A stretch of 64,000 nt of DNA from Pseudomonas borbori (GTDB lineage Bacteria > Pseudomonadota > Gammaproteobacteria > Pseudomonadales > Pseudomonadaceae). A program made the translations under genes and the position numbers. Below are positions 23,150 through 32,711 of this stretch, piece after piece; within the stretch, counting starts at the first letter, position 1, and every line of letters starts with the position of its first letter. The stretch lies in contig NZ_FOWX01000026.1 in the NCBI RefSeq assembly GCF_900115555.1, positions 1 to 64,000 on the forward strand, in the 5' to 3' direction. The notes under the pieces were generated by a model. The model searched no databases. It was not told the DNA's origin and was given only the letters and a program-made list of their open reading frames with translations.

Positions 23150-23839
23150 ATGACAGCAGCGATGGTGTTCGATCAGTGGTGGCAACTGCAGGGTGAATGG
23201 GTCGAGGAACCGAACCAGCGGCGTGGCGGCGAGAGCGGCGTGCAGCGCCTGCACCTGGGCGATGGCCAGGTACTCTATGCCAAGCGCCAGGTGGGCCACT
23301 TCTACCGCAGCCTGCGTTATCCCTTCGGCCGGCCCACGGTGCTGCGCGAGCGTGATGCCCTGCTGGCCCTGGAGAAGATCGACGTCAAGGCGCCGAGCCT
23401 GCGCTATTGCGATGTGCAGCGCGATGGCGCCGGGTTATGGCGCGGACTGCTGGTATCGGAGGAGCTGAAAGGCTTTCAGGAGCTCAGCCAGTGGTACGCC
23501 GAAGGTGGCCGTGAGCGTTTCGGCGTGGCGGTCAACGAGCAGCTCCTCACGCAAGTGGCCGGCATGCTGGCGCGTTTCCACCGGGCGGGCTGGCAGCATG
23601 GGAGCCTCTACCAGAAGCATCTGTTCGTGCGAGTCGAACAGGTGGGCGAGCGCATCGAAGTCGAAACGGCCCTGCTGGACCTGGAAAAGAGCCGGCGACG
23701 TTTCAGTGCGCGCCAGGCCGCTCGCCACGACATGCTGCAACTCAAGCGCCATTCGTCGTGGGGTGCTGGTGACTGGGATCGATTGGTCTACTGTTACCAG
23801 CAAGCGTTTGGCAGCGCTATCAAGGGGTTGCGGTTATGA
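23150..23839 (+). CDS. InaA-type lipopolysaccharide kinase family protein
   Basis: A 229-residue protein with a kinase-like fold of the InaA/WaaP/Rio group: an N-terminal lobe with LYAKRQVGHFYRSLRYPFGRPTVLRE, the conserved QHGSLYQKHLFV loop that resembles the catalytic HxDLxxxN loop, and LLDLEKSRRR in the position of the metal-binding DxD/DFG motif. InaA is induced by weak acids, while WaaP phosphorylates LPS heptose. The start is ATG at 23150 (the frame begins 27 bases earlier at a GTG-like codon). The small exported protein gene overlaps its end by four bases, so the two form an operon. Confidence 0.82.
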   Translation: MTAAMVFDQWWQLQGEWVEEPNQRRGGESGVQRLHLGDGQVLYAKRQVGHFYRSLRYPFGRPTVLRERDALLALEKIDVKAPSLRYCDVQRDGAGLWRGLLVSEELKGFQELSQWYAEGGRERFGVAVNEQLLTQVAGMLARFHRAGWQHGSLYQKHLFVRVEQVGERIEVETALLDLEKSRRRFSARQAARHDMLQLKRHSSWGAGDWDRLVYCYQQAFGSAIKGLRL

Positions 23840-24066
23840 AGTTAGAAATTGCTAGAGGTGTTTTCCTGGTCGCGGCGCTGGGCGTGGCCTCACTGGCCGC
23901 CGCTGCCTGGCATGAGCCGGGGCCGGTCATGCTGGGTGACTCCGGCAGTCTGGAGCGCTGTCCACTGCCGCGCAAAACCAGCAAGGCGATGCAACAGCTT
24001 GCCCCGGACAAGGATTTGCTGCTGTTCATGTTCGGCCTGTCGCAGAGCCTGGCCGGACAGAAATGA
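23836..24066 (+). CDS. Small secreted hypothetical protein
   Basis: A 76-residue protein with an N-terminal signal peptide (about residues 1-23, with AAAAWHE at the cleavage region), then a short mature part containing two prolines and a single cysteine. It begins four bases inside the stop of the InaA-type gene and is therefore coupled to it. I do not recognise its function. A hairpin terminator follows. Similar short proteins occur near groEL in other pseudomonads, but the role is unknown. Confidence 0.75.
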   Translation: MKLEIARGVFLVAALGVASLAAAAWHEPGPVMLGDSGSLERCPLPRKTSKAMQQLAPDKDLLLFMFGLSQSLAGQK

Positions 24067-24102
24067 GCGAACGGCCTGCCTGACAGATCCTGCTGCCATA
24101 CC

Positions 24103-24144
24103 AATGCCGTGCACTCGACCCGAGTGCGCGGCATTGCTGTTTTT
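24103..24144 (+). terminator. Terminator after the InaA-type operon
   Basis: AATGCCG-GCACTCG (from 24103) pairs with CGAGTGC-CGGCATT (to 24135), with one mismatch, followed by a T run at 24140-24144. The convergent RND gene ends just after it. Confidence 0.8.
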
Positions 24145-24213
24145 GCCGACTTGCTTTGCCCGGTCCCGCAGCGGCTTGTCGTCAGTCCTGCAGCGTCGCC
24201 GCTGGCGTGGCGC

Positions 24214-27200
24214 CTAAGGCGCGGCAGGCTCTGGCGTGGGTTCCGGGTCCGGCGTGGCCAGCAGGCTATACACGCAGGGCAGGACGAACAGGGTGAACAG
24301 GGTGCCCACGGACATGCCGGTGGCGATCACCAGGCCGATGTCGAAACGGCTCACCGCGCCGGCGCCGCTGGCGAGAATCAGCGGGATCATGGCAAAGACC
24401 ATGGCCGCGGTGGTCATCAGCACCGGCCGCAGGCGGATCGCCGCGGCTTCCTCGACCGCCGCGCGGCGCGTCAAGCCGTGGCGGTGACGCAACTGGTTGG
24501 CGAACTCGACGATCAGGATGCCGTGCTTGGTGATCAGGCCGATCAGGGTCACCAGGCCCACCTGGGTGTAGATGTTCATGCTGGAGAAGCCGAGGAACAG
24601 CGGGATCAGCGCGCCGCAGATCGACAGCGGCACCGTGACCAGGATCACCAGCGGATCGCGGAAGCTCTCGAACTGCGCCGCCAGCACCAGGAAAATCAGG
24701 GCCAGGGCCAGGCCGAAGGTGGCGTACAGGGCACTGCCTTCCTGGATGAACTGGCGCGCCGCGCCGGCATAGTCGGCGGCGAAGCCGGCCGGAGCTTCCT
24801 CGGCCATGATCTGCCGCACGGTCTCGATTGCCTCGCCCATGCTGACGATGGGCACACCCTGGATGATCGCCGAATTGAGCTGCTGGAACTGGTTGAGTTG
24901 GGTCGGCCGCGCGCGATCGTTAACCGTGATCAGGGTCGACAACGGCAGCATCTCGCCGCTTTCGCTCTTGACCTGATAGTGGCCGAGCCAGCCCGGGTTG
25001 TCGCGGTAGGCGCGTTCGACCTGGGCGATCACCTTGTAGCTGCGCCCATCGATGGTGAAGCGGTTGATCTCGCCCTCGCCGAGCAGGGTCGCCAGGGTCA
25101 GGCCGATATCCTCCATGGACACGCCCATCTGCGCCGCCTTGGCGCGGTCGATGTCGACCACCACTTCGGGCTTGTCGAAGGCCAGGTCGATGTCGAGGAA
25201 GGCGAACTTGCCGGAGGCCAGGGCGCGTTGCTTGACCCGCTCGGCGACCTGCAGCAGCGACTCGTAATCGTTCGGCGTATTGATCACGAACTGGAACGGC
25301 AGGCCCTCACCGGTGCCCGGCAGCGAGGGCAGGTTGAAGCCGAAGATCTGCAGGCCGGCGATCCGGTCCAGGCGCGCCTGCACCTGCGGCAGGATCTCCA
25401 TCTGGGTGCGCTCGCGCTGGTTCCATGGCGTCAGCAGAAAGCCGCCGATGCCCGATTGCACGCCATTGAAGCCGTTGATCTGGAACGAGGAGTAGTACTC
25501 GGGGAACGCCTTGAAGATCTCGACGAACTGCTCGGTATAGCGGTTCAGGTACTCGAGATTGGTCGGCTGCGGCGCGTTGGCCATGAGGAAGACGATGCCC
25601 TGGTCTTCCTCGGGCGCCAGTTCGCTCTTGGTGAACATCAGCAGCAGCGGGATCAGGCACAGCACGATCAGGGCGAACACCAGCACCACCGGACGGGTTT
25701 CCAGGGTGCCGTGCAGGGCGCGCTGGTAGCGCCGCTTGAGCGAGTCGAACAGCAGGTCCAGGCGATGGGCCAGGCCGCTGGGGTTTTCCTCGTGGCGCAG
25801 CAGCTTGGCGCACATCATCGGCGACAGGGTCAGGGCGACGATGCCAGAGATGATCACCGCGCCAGCCAGGGTCAGGGCGAATTCCTTGAACAGCGCGCCG
25901 GTCAGACCCTCGAGAAAGCCGATCGGGGCGTAGACCGCGGCCAGGGTGATGGTCATCGACACCACCGGTACGGCGATCTCGCGGGCACCTTCGAGGGCGG
26001 CATCGAGAGGCGTCTTGCCCTCCTCGATATGCCGATGGATGTTCTCCACCACGACTATGGCGTCGTCAACCACCAGGCCGATGGCCAGGACCATGGCGAG
26101 CAGGGTCAGCAGGTTGATCGAATAGCCCATCAGCTGCATGAAGAACAGTACGCCGATCATCGACAGCGGGATGGTGATCACCGGGATCAGCACCGAGCGC
26201 AGCGCGCCGAGGAACAGGAACACCACGACGATGACGATCAGTACCGCCTCGAGCAGGGTCTTCACTACCTCGTCGATCGACACCTGGATGAACAGGGTGG
26301 CGTCGTAGGCGATGGACACCTTGAGGTTGGGCGGCAGCTGCGCCTCGATCTCGGGCATGATCTGCCGCACTTCCTTGATCACGTCCAGCGGGTTGGCGCT
26401 CGGCGTGCCCTTGATGGCGATGTACACCGAGGGCGTGCCGTCGAACGAGCTGATCGAGTCGTAGCTCTGCGCGCCCATCTCTACCCGCGCCACATCGCCG
26501 AGCAGCACGCGGCTGTCGCCGATGGTTTTCAGCGGGATGGCGGCGAACGCCTGCGGCGATTTCAGATCGGTGCTGGCATTGATGCTGGTCAGCACATATT
26601 CGCCCTTCACTTCGCCGGCGGCGGCGAGGAAGTTGTACTGGCGCACGGCGTCGTTGATGTCGCTGGCGCTCAGCTCATAGGCGGCCATCTTCAGCGGGTC
26701 GAGCCACAGGCGCATGGCGAACACCTGGTTGCCGAGGATTTCCGCTTCGGCCATGCCTGGCAGGGTGGCCAGCTTGGGTTGGATCACCCGCGACAGGTAG
26801 TCGGTAATCTGCGGGTTGCTCAACTGGTCGCTGTAGAAGCTGATGTACATCAGCGCCGAGGCGTCGGCCGCTTCCTTGCTCAGTACCGGGTCTTCGGCGT
26901 CCTGCGGCAGCTGGTTCTTCACCTCGTTGGCCTTGGCCAGCAGCTCGGTGAACAGGCGATCGCTGTCGGCGCCGATGCGCGCGTAGATGGACACGGTCGA
27001 GACGTTCTGCCGGCTCACCGAGGTCATGTAGTCGATGCCTTCGGCGCTGGCCAGGCTCTGCTGCAGGGGCTGGGTGATGTAGCCCTGGATGGTCTCGGCA
27101 TTGGCGCCCGGGTAGGCGGTGGTGACCGTGATCAGGGCGTTCTCCAGCTGCGGGTACTGGCGGATGGTCAGCTTGTCGAAGGCCTGCAGGCCGAGCAGGA

Positions 27201-27264
27201 CGATCAGCAGGCTGACCACGGTCGCCAGCACCGGGCGACGGATGAAGGGGTCGGTAAAGGCCAT
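24214..27264 (-). CDS. mexW: RND multidrug efflux permease, MexW-like
   Basis: A 1,016-residue inner-membrane proton-driven pump of the HAE-1 family. It has the twelve-helix RND layout with two large periplasmic loops. The second hydrophobic block includes the proton-relay pair in GLVVDDAIVVVENI, and the N-terminal loop starts QYPQLENALITVTTAYPGA. Closest in memory to MexW, which works with MexV and OprM to export fluoroquinolones, tetracycline, chloramphenicol and others. It follows the adaptor gene, transcribed together, with 52 bases between them. No outer-membrane channel gene lies next to it, so an unlinked OprM-type channel is likely. Substrates cannot be read from the sequence. Confidence 0.93.
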   Translation of the reverse strand: MAFTDPFIRRPVLATVVSLLIVLLGLQAFDKLTIRQYPQLENALITVTTAYPGANAETIQGYITQPLQQSLASAEGIDYMTSVSRQNVSTVSIYARIGADSDRLFTELLAKANEVKNQLPQDAEDPVLSKEAADASALMYISFYSDQLSNPQITDYLSRVIQPKLATLPGMAEAEILGNQVFAMRLWLDPLKMAAYELSASDINDAVRQYNFLAAAGEVKGEYVLTSINASTDLKSPQAFAAIPLKTIGDSRVLLGDVARVEMGAQSYDSISSFDGTPSVYIAIKGTPSANPLDVIKEVRQIMPEIEAQLPPNLKVSIAYDATLFIQVSIDEVVKTLLEAVLIVIVVVFLFLGALRSVLIPVITIPLSMIGVLFFMQLMGYSINLLTLLAMVLAIGLVVDDAIVVVENIHRHIEEGKTPLDAALEGAREIAVPVVSMTITLAAVYAPIGFLEGLTGALFKEFALTLAGAVIISGIVALTLSPMMCAKLLRHEENPSGLAHRLDLLFDSLKRRYQRALHGTLETRPVVLVFALIVLCLIPLLLMFTKSELAPEEDQGIVFLMANAPQPTNLEYLNRYTEQFVEIFKAFPEYYSSFQINGFNGVQSGIGGFLLTPWNQRERTQMEILPQVQARLDRIAGLQIFGFNLPSLPGTGEGLPFQFVINTPNDYESLLQVAERVKQRALASGKFAFLDIDLAFDKPEVVVDIDRAKAAQMGVSMEDIGLTLATLLGEGEINRFTIDGRSYKVIAQVERAYRDNPGWLGHYQVKSESGEMLPLSTLITVNDRARPTQLNQFQQLNSAIIQGVPIVSMGEAIETVRQIMAEEAPAGFAADYAGAARQFIQEGSALYATFGLALALIFLVLAAQFESFRDPLVILVTVPLSICGALIPLFLGFSSMNIYTQVGLVTLIGLITKHGILIVEFANQLRHRHGLTRRAAVEEAAAIRLRPVLMTTAAMVFAMIPLILASGAGAVSRFDIGLVIATGMSVGTLFTLFVLPCVYSLLATPDPEPTPEPAAP

Positions 27265-27316
27265 GGGCAGTTCCTATACACCGGCAACGCGCTGAGCGGA
27301 GCCGGTTGGCTGTGTG

Positions 27317-28459
27317 CTATTCGGTGGTTTCGACGGCATCGAGCGCATCGGCGACTATGGCCACGCGGGCGCCGTTATCCAGCTTGAGCTGGCCGGCGCT
27401 GACCACCCGTTCGCCGGCCTGCAGGCCCTTGAGAATCACCACCTGACCTTCGCGGCGTTCGCCGGTCTCGACGAAGCGGCGCTCGACCCGCAGGACCGCT
27501 TGGCCGTCGGCAGCGCTGGCTGGACTGTCGGCACCGCCCTCGTCGGCCTGTTCCTCGATCACGTATACCGAATTGCCGTACAGGGTGTAGGTGATCGCGG
27601 TTTCCGGCACCAGCACCTGCGGAGTCTCGCCGACCAGCAGCACCTGCAGGTTGGCGAACATACCGGGTAGCAGCTTCTCGTCCGGGTTGGCCAGGCTGGC
27701 GCGCACCAGCAGGTTGCGTGTGGTCGCCTCGACCTTGGGGTTGATCGCACTGATCCGGCCTTCGAATATCTGGTCGGGATAGGCCGCCACCTGGACGCGC
27801 ACGTCTTGACCGATGGCCAATTGCGGCACGTTCTGCTCCGGCAGGAAGAAGTCGACGAACAGGGTCGACAGATCCTGCAGGGTGGCGATGGTGGTGCCCG
27901 AGGCTAGGTAGTCGCCGACATCGACCTGACGAATGCCGATGGTGCCGGCGAAGGGCGCGAGGATGCGCTTCTTCGCCAGGGTGGCCTGCAACTGGGCGAC
28001 GCTGGCGTCGGCTTTCTGCAGCTCGGCGGAGAGCCGGTCGAACTCGCTCCTGGAGATGGCCTGGCGAGCGATCAGATTGCGTCCGCGCTGGTACTCGACC
28101 CGTGCCAGGCCCAGTTCGGCCTGGGCGGTGGCCAGACTGGCCTGTTCCACCTCGCTGTCCATCTGGATCAGCGGCTGGCCGAGGCGGACCTTCTCGCCGG
28201 ACTGGAACAGCACATCGCGTGCGGTGCCGGCGACCTCGACGGTCAGGTCGATGCCCTGGAAAGCCTTCAGCGTACCGATGGCCGGCAGGCGGCTCTGCCA
28301 GGGCCGTTCGACGGCTTCGGCGGCGTTGACGCTGATTGGTGGCTGCGGCGTCGAGAACTGCTGGATTTCCCGGTAGATGGCCAGGCCTTTATAGGCGGCG
28401 AGGGCGAGTACCATGAGGGCAACCACGCCCAGCATGATCAACATGCGGCGGAGCAACAT
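27317..28459 (-). CDS. mexV: RND efflux periplasmic adaptor, MexV-like
   Basis: A 380-residue membrane-fusion protein. An N-terminal membrane anchor (about 5-25) is followed by the biotinyl-lipoyl-like domain, an alpha-hairpin (about 100-165), a second lipoyl segment with KKRILAPFAGTIG, and a beta-barrel and membrane-proximal domain with LLPGMFANLQVLLVG. It links the inner-membrane pump to the outer-membrane channel. There is no lipobox cysteine, so it stays as a transmembrane anchored protein. It is the first gene of a two-gene unit with the permease. Confidence 0.92.
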   Translation of the reverse strand: MLLRRMLIMLGVVALMVLALAAYKGLAIYREIQQFSTPQPPISVNAAEAVERPWQSRLPAIGTLKAFQGIDLTVEVAGTARDVLFQSGEKVRLGQPLIQMDSEVEQASLATAQAELGLARVEYQRGRNLIARQAISRSEFDRLSAELQKADASVAQLQATLAKKRILAPFAGTIGIRQVDVGDYLASGTTIATLQDLSTLFVDFFLPEQNVPQLAIGQDVRVQVAAYPDQIFEGRISAINPKVEATTRNLLVRASLANPDEKLLPGMFANLQVLLVGETPQVLVPETAITYTLYGNSVYVIEEQADEGGADSPASAADGQAVLRVERRFVETGERREGQVVILKGLQAGERVVSAGQLKLDNGARVAIVADALDAVETTE

Positions 28460-28688
28460 ATTCCGGTTCCTTGGCAGGGCTGATTGGGCCTGGGAATAGG
28501 CTAGACGGGCACCTTAGTACCAAGGCTGGGGCAAGTCAAAAGGGCGCATTTGCAAAAGATTGCGAGCGCCCGCTTGGGTTGCCAGAAGTCGCCAGCTTTC
28601 GCTGCAATTGCCGGAAGATGAACGGGTTCTTGCCGTAATTTGCGCGCTGGGTGCGCCGCCGCGGATGCTCGCAGTGGCGCGGGATGCC

Positions 28689-30320
28689 TCAGGCGCTGAG
28701 GTGTCGGGTCACCTCGCGCAACTGACCGGACAGGCCGTGTAGGTTCTGGCTGGCGGCCTCGGTGCGTTGCACGTTCTGCTGGTTGCTGGTGGCGATCACG
28801 GTGATCTCGGTGAGGTTGCGTGAGATGTCCTCGGCCACCGAGGTCTGCTCCTCGGCGGCGGTGGCAATCTGCCGGTTCATGTCGCGGATCGCCTCCACCG
28901 CGCCGGTGATGCGCTGCAGCATGGCGCCGGCCTCGGTGACCTGGGTCACGCCTTCCTCGCTGCGGCTCTGCCCGCTCTCGATGGCACGTACCGCATTCAC
29001 CGCGCCGGTCTGCACGGTGTCGATGATCTGGTGGATCTCCGCGGTGGATTCGGCGGTGCGCTGGGCCAGAGTGCGCACCTCGTCGGCGACCACGGCGAAG
29101 CCACGGCCCTGCTCGCCGGCCCGCGCCGCCTCGATGGCGGCGTTGAGGGCGAGCAGGTTGGTCTGTTCGGCGATGCCGCGGATCACTTCCAGCACCTTGC
29201 CGATGCGTGCGCTGTCGGTTTCCAGGCGGCGGATCACGTCGGCGGTGCTGGCGATCTCGCCGCGCATGCCGGTGATGGTCTGGATGGTCGCCTGCATCAC
29301 CAGTTCGCCCTGTTGGGCCGACCGGTCGGCATCATCGGCGGCGCTTGCAGCAGCAGCTGCATGGCGGGCGACCTCTTGGGCGGTGGCGGACATTTCGTGC
29401 ATGGCCGTGGCGACCTGATCGGTGCGCGAGAACTGTTCGTGGGTGCCCTGGGCCATCTGGGCGGAGATGGAGCTCAGTTCACTGCTGGCGCTGTCCAGAT
29501 TGACCGTGCTCTGCTGCAGGCGGCTGAAGGTGTCGGCGAGGAAGTCACGCAGGGTGTTGGCGGCCTCGGCCAGGCGGCCGAGTTCATCGCCACGGCTGGC
29601 GTCGAGGCGTTGGCCGAAGTTGCCCTGACTGAGCTGGGCGATGTGTTCGATCAGTCCGCGGATCGGGGTGATCATGTTGCGGTTGACCAGCCACAGGCTG
29701 AACAGACCGATCAGCGCGCTGGAGAGCAGCATCACAGTCAGGCCCAGCCACACCGTTTGCTCGGCCGAGGCGCTGATGGTCTGCGCTTGCGTCTGGCCAT
29801 GTTGATTGAGTTGGCTGACCAGCGCGCTCATCTGTTCGCTGGCGGTGCGGTCTATGCCTTTGACGGCGGCGTCGCCCACTGCCGGCTCGGCCCCGCCAGC
29901 GACAAATGCGGCATAACCCTTGCGGTAGGCGTTGCCCATGCCTTGGTGTTCGTTGCGCAGCCGCTCGATCTGGTTTTGCAATGTGCGGTCCTGCTGCATG
30001 CTGGCACTCTCGATCAGTTCGGTCAAAAGCGCCTGCACCTTGCCTTCCTGGGTCTGAAACTGGTTCCAGTACTTATCCCGGTCGGCCGGGTTCTTGCCGC
30101 GCAACAGAACGTTTTTCCACTCCTGAACCTGCACCTTGAATTCGACGTTGGCACTGTCCACCAGCCGCGAGGCGTGCAGCGTGCCGTCGACGAGGTTGCG
30201 GTAGGACTGGATGCTGTTGGATAGGAAGGTGAAGCTGGCCAGGGCAATCAGCAGGATCAGGATCAAGCTGACACCAAGCAGGCCGAGGATTTGTGCACGC
30301 AAGGAGCGTTGTTGGGGCAT
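28689..30320 (-). CDS. Methyl-accepting chemotaxis protein
   Basis: A 543-residue chemoreceptor. TM1 lies at about residues 9-35, a periplasmic four-helix-bundle-like ligand region with helical heptads at about 36-190, TM2 at about 190-212, HAMP at about 212-265, and a long coiled-coil signalling domain with the tip [20 protein letters not shown] and [12 protein letters not shown]. It signals to CheA/CheW. I start at ATG 30320 ([10 protein letters not shown]), since the open frame upstream to 30437 adds 39 non-conserved residues and includes repeat-like sequence. There is no C-terminal CheR-binding pentapeptide. The ligand is unknown. Confidence 0.93.
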   Translation of the reverse strand: MPQQRSLRAQILGLLGVSLILILLIALASFTFLSNSIQSYRNLVDGTLHASRLVDSANVEFKVQVQEWKNVLLRGKNPADRDKYWNQFQTQEGKVQALLTELIESASMQQDRTLQNQIERLRNEHQGMGNAYRKGYAAFVAGGAEPAVGDAAVKGIDRTASEQMSALVSQLNQHGQTQAQTISASAEQTVWLGLTVMLLSSALIGLFSLWLVNRNMITPIRGLIEHIAQLSQGNFGQRLDASRGDELGRLAEAANTLRDFLADTFSRLQQSTVNLDSASSELSSISAQMAQGTHEQFSRTDQVATAMHEMSATAQEVARHAAAAASAADDADRSAQQGELVMQATIQTITGMRGEIASTADVIRRLETDSARIGKVLEVIRGIAEQTNLLALNAAIEAARAGEQGRGFAVVADEVRTLAQRTAESTAEIHQIIDTVQTGAVNAVRAIESGQSRSEEGVTQVTEAGAMLQRITGAVEAIRDMNRQIATAAEEQTSVAEDISRNLTEITVIATSNQQNVQRTEAASQNLHGLSGQLREVTRHLSA

Positions 30321-30397
30321 GTTGTGTGACACCTCGAAATAGCGAGTGGGAGTCGGTTTGCGCAGCGGGTGAGTTGAACCGGTAGCCAAGAAGGGTT

Positions 30398-30475
30398 GGC
30401 AGGCTGTGGAAAAAGGTAGCGAGCGAAGGCTAGGCAAGGCGAAAGCAGCCGGGTAATAGTCGGCCTGGCGTCAGC
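30398..30475. repeat. Degenerate Pseudomonas-type repeat fragment
   Basis: GGCTGTGGAAAAAGGTAGCGAGCGAAGGC is followed by AAGGCGAAAGCAGCCG. It resembles the left arm of the palindromic element at 40702-40847, but only part is present. It lies between the MCP and DUF1513 genes. Confidence 0.35.
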
Positions 30476-30517
30476 ATTCTTTAATTGGCGCCGCCTGCAG
30501 CGGGTCGCCGTAGCTAG

Positions 30518-31627
30518 CTAGACCAGGCGCAGATGGTTGTCCCAGAGCCCGGCCGGCAGCTGCAGCGGCTGGGCGGTGATTGCGCCACTGCGGCAATCGA
30601 ACAGCCGGCAGCGACTCACGCCGGTGCTGACCACGAAGCCCTCGGCCACCGTGCCGATTCCGGCGCAATCGGCCAGCGGCGCATCCAGGCGCAGGGCGGC
30701 GCTGTCCAGGTCCCAGATGAACACCCGGTTGCCGCGCGGCGCGGTCAGCGCCAGCAGGCGCAGTTCGCTGTGAATCGCCACGCTGGCGCTGTACTGCTTC
30801 ATCGCCTGGCGTTGCGCCTCGCCCAAGGCGAAGTGCTGGAACGCCTGGCCCGGCCGTTTGATCGCCAGCAACGGCACCGGATCGGCAGGGTCGCCCATGT
30901 ATTGCTGGGCGCTGACGATAGTGCCGTCGCTGGCCACCGCCAGATGGCGTACGCTGTTCATCCGCTCGGGCAAGCGTTCCTGGCTCAGCAGGCCGCCGTC
31001 GCGGTCGAGCAGCACCAGGCTGGAATCCATGCTGTCGAGGTTCATCTCCACCCGGCTCTCGGCTTCGGTGCGGATGCCGCCGTTGGCCACCACCAGGGTC
31101 TCGCCATCGGGCAGCCAGAGCAGTTGGTGTGGGCCCAGGCCGTGGCTCGACAGTTCGCCGGTGCGTTGCAGTTGCCCACCTTGCAGGCGATAGACGCCGA
31201 GTACGCCGCGACCGGGATCACTGGTGTCGTTCTCGGTGGCGTACAGCCATTGGCCATCCTTGTGGAATACCGCGTGGCCGTAGAAGTGCCGCTGTGCCGG
31301 TGACTCCAGGGTCTGCAGCAGGCGGCCGTCGCGAGTGTCGAGCAGATAACTACGGGTACTCGGTCGGCGACCGACGAACAGCGCCAGCGGCAGGCTGGGG
31401 TGTGCCACCACGTCATGACAGCGCTCGCCGACCCGGGTGGCGAAGACCTGGCTGCCATCCAGGCGGTAGCCCACCGCATAGTGCTTGCCGGTCGCATCGT
31501 TGCGCGCGGACAGCAGCAGGGGTTGCACGCCGTTGCCGCCCAGGGTCCAGCCGGCGAAAGCGCCGGCGGCCACCGCGCCAGCGGCCAGGGTAGCGCCGCT
31601 CAGGGCGAGAAAGGTTCTGCGTTTCAT
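30518..31627 (-). CDS. DUF1513 domain protein, probable Tat substrate
   Basis: A 369-residue protein of the DUF1513 family with a beta-propeller-like sequence (repeated short beta segments such as HGLGPHQLLWLPDGETLVVANGGI). The N-terminus MKRRTFLALSG carries a twin arginine, so export through Tat is likely, with cleavage near residue 25-28. I start at ATG 31627, with AGGA ten bases upstream; an ATG at 31636 would be too near it. It is the last gene of a four-gene exported cluster: imelysin, di-heme oxidoreductase, imelysin, DUF1513. That conserved set is associated with iron; its exact role is unknown. Confidence 0.85.
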   Translation of the reverse strand: MKRRTFLALSGATLAAGAVAAGAFAGWTLGGNGVQPLLLSARNDATGKHYAVGYRLDGSQVFATRVGERCHDVVAHPSLPLALFVGRRPSTRSYLLDTRDGRLLQTLESPAQRHFYGHAVFHKDGQWLYATENDTSDPGRGVLGVYRLQGGQLQRTGELSSHGLGPHQLLWLPDGETLVVANGGIRTEAESRVEMNLDSMDSSLVLLDRDGGLLSQERLPERMNSVRHLAVASDGTIVSAQQYMGDPADPVPLLAIKRPGQAFQHFALGEAQRQAMKQYSASVAIHSELRLLALTAPRGNRVFIWDLDSAALRLDAPLADCAGIGTVAEGFVVSTGVSRCRLFDCRSGAITAQPLQLPAGLWDNHLRLV

Positions 31628-31639
31628 CAGGGCCATGTC

Positions 31640-32701
31640 CTAGTCGCCATCGTGGGCGTTGAAACCCATCTGGATGCCGAGGCTGTTCGCCAGTTCGGTT
31701 TCGTGCAGACGGTGCAAGGCATTGAGGCTGTCGTACAGCGCATTCAGCTCGCCGCGCCCGGCCTGGTCGCCGAGCAGTTCGCCGAGCGGGCGTTGCAGGG
31801 CCGCGAGGCGCTGGCGGGTGTCGCTGTAGGCGGCGTCGATGCGTTCTTTCAGTTCGTTGCGCTCGCTGCCAAGCAGTGCCTGGATGCCGTCCTGCTCGGC
31901 GCCGCGCCAGATACGTTCGGCGCTGGCCAGCCCGGCCGCCAGGTTGGCCAGGCTGGCCTGGCTGCGCCAGGCCTCGGCCTGATAGGGCTGCGGCTGGCCT
32001 TTGCTCTGGCGGCCGAGCGGGGTGCCGAGCTTTTTCTTCAGGCCGTCGAGGGCGCTGACCTGGGTGCGCAGCAGTTCGGCCACGGCTTCGGCTGCTTCGG
32101 CGTAGCGCTGGTTGGGAAAACCCTGCAGTTGCGCGGCCATGCCGTCCTTGGCTTGCCAGCGTTCGAGGACATCGGCTGCCAGGGCTCGCTGGTGCTGACC
32201 GATGGCGACCAGCAGCGGGCAATAGCGGGCCTTCTGCTCGGCATTGGCGAGATCGATGGTCGGGTCGTACACCAAGTATTCGTAAGCGGTCAGGCCTTGC
32301 ACCACCACGCTGGCTTTATCCAGGTCGGCGGGCGTCAGCGCGGGTTTGCTCTTGAGCAGGGCTTGGACCTGGCGTGCCACCAGGTTCTTCTTGTCCGGCC
32401 AGAACTGCACCTGCCAGGCGCGGTTACCTTCGGCCAGCGGGCCGATCTGCAGCGGTTGCAGGCCGGCCCAGGCGCTTTGCGCGGCGAGAAAGGCCTGGCG
32501 TGCGTCGCTCAGCGTCTGCCCGTCGGCGCAGAAGGCCTGGCCGCTCTGGGCCAACTGGCCATTGGCCTCGGCCCAGCTGCTGTAGGCCGGCAGCAGTACG
32601 CCGTCAGTCAGGGCGCTGCTGACGGCCTGTTGCGGGTCGACAGGGGAACAGGCGGCGAGTGCCAGGCTCAGCAGGGCGAGAGTCAAGGGCGAACGGATCA
32701 T
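31640..32701 (-). CDS. Imelysin family lipoprotein
   Basis: A 353-residue imelysin-like (peptidase M75) lipoprotein. The signal peptide ends LLSLALAAC with the lipobox cysteine at residue 18. The remainder is helical. The imelysin signature GxHxxE is absent here; the corresponding region reads GLTAYEYLVY, which keeps the glutamate but not the histidine. It may thus not have the same metal site as the upstream paralogue. It starts 10 bases after the di-heme gene stop and ends 12 bases before the DUF1513 start, so it belongs to the same operon. Confidence 0.88.
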   Translation of the reverse strand: MIRSPLTLALLSLALAACSPVDPQQAVSSALTDGVLLPAYSSWAEANGQLAQSGQAFCADGQTLSDARQAFLAAQSAWAGLQPLQIGPLAEGNRAWQVQFWPDKKNLVARQVQALLKSKPALTPADLDKASVVVQGLTAYEYLVYDPTIDLANAEQKARYCPLLVAIGQHQRALAADVLERWQAKDGMAAQLQGFPNQRYAEAAEAVAELLRTQVSALDGLKKKLGTPLGRQSKGQPQPYQAEAWRSQASLANLAAGLASAERIWRGAEQDGIQALLGSERNELKERIDAAYSDTRQRLAALQRPLGELLGDQAGRGELNALYDSLNALHRLHETELANSLGIQMGFNAHDGD

Positions 32702-32711
32702 GCGCGGCTCC

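Noticed and set aside
24109-27387. 1,092-codon plus-strand open frame
   Set aside because: It is the antisense of the RND permease and has a composition full of His, Gln and Asp from a GC-rich shadow. The minus-strand protein is clearly homologous to RND pumps.
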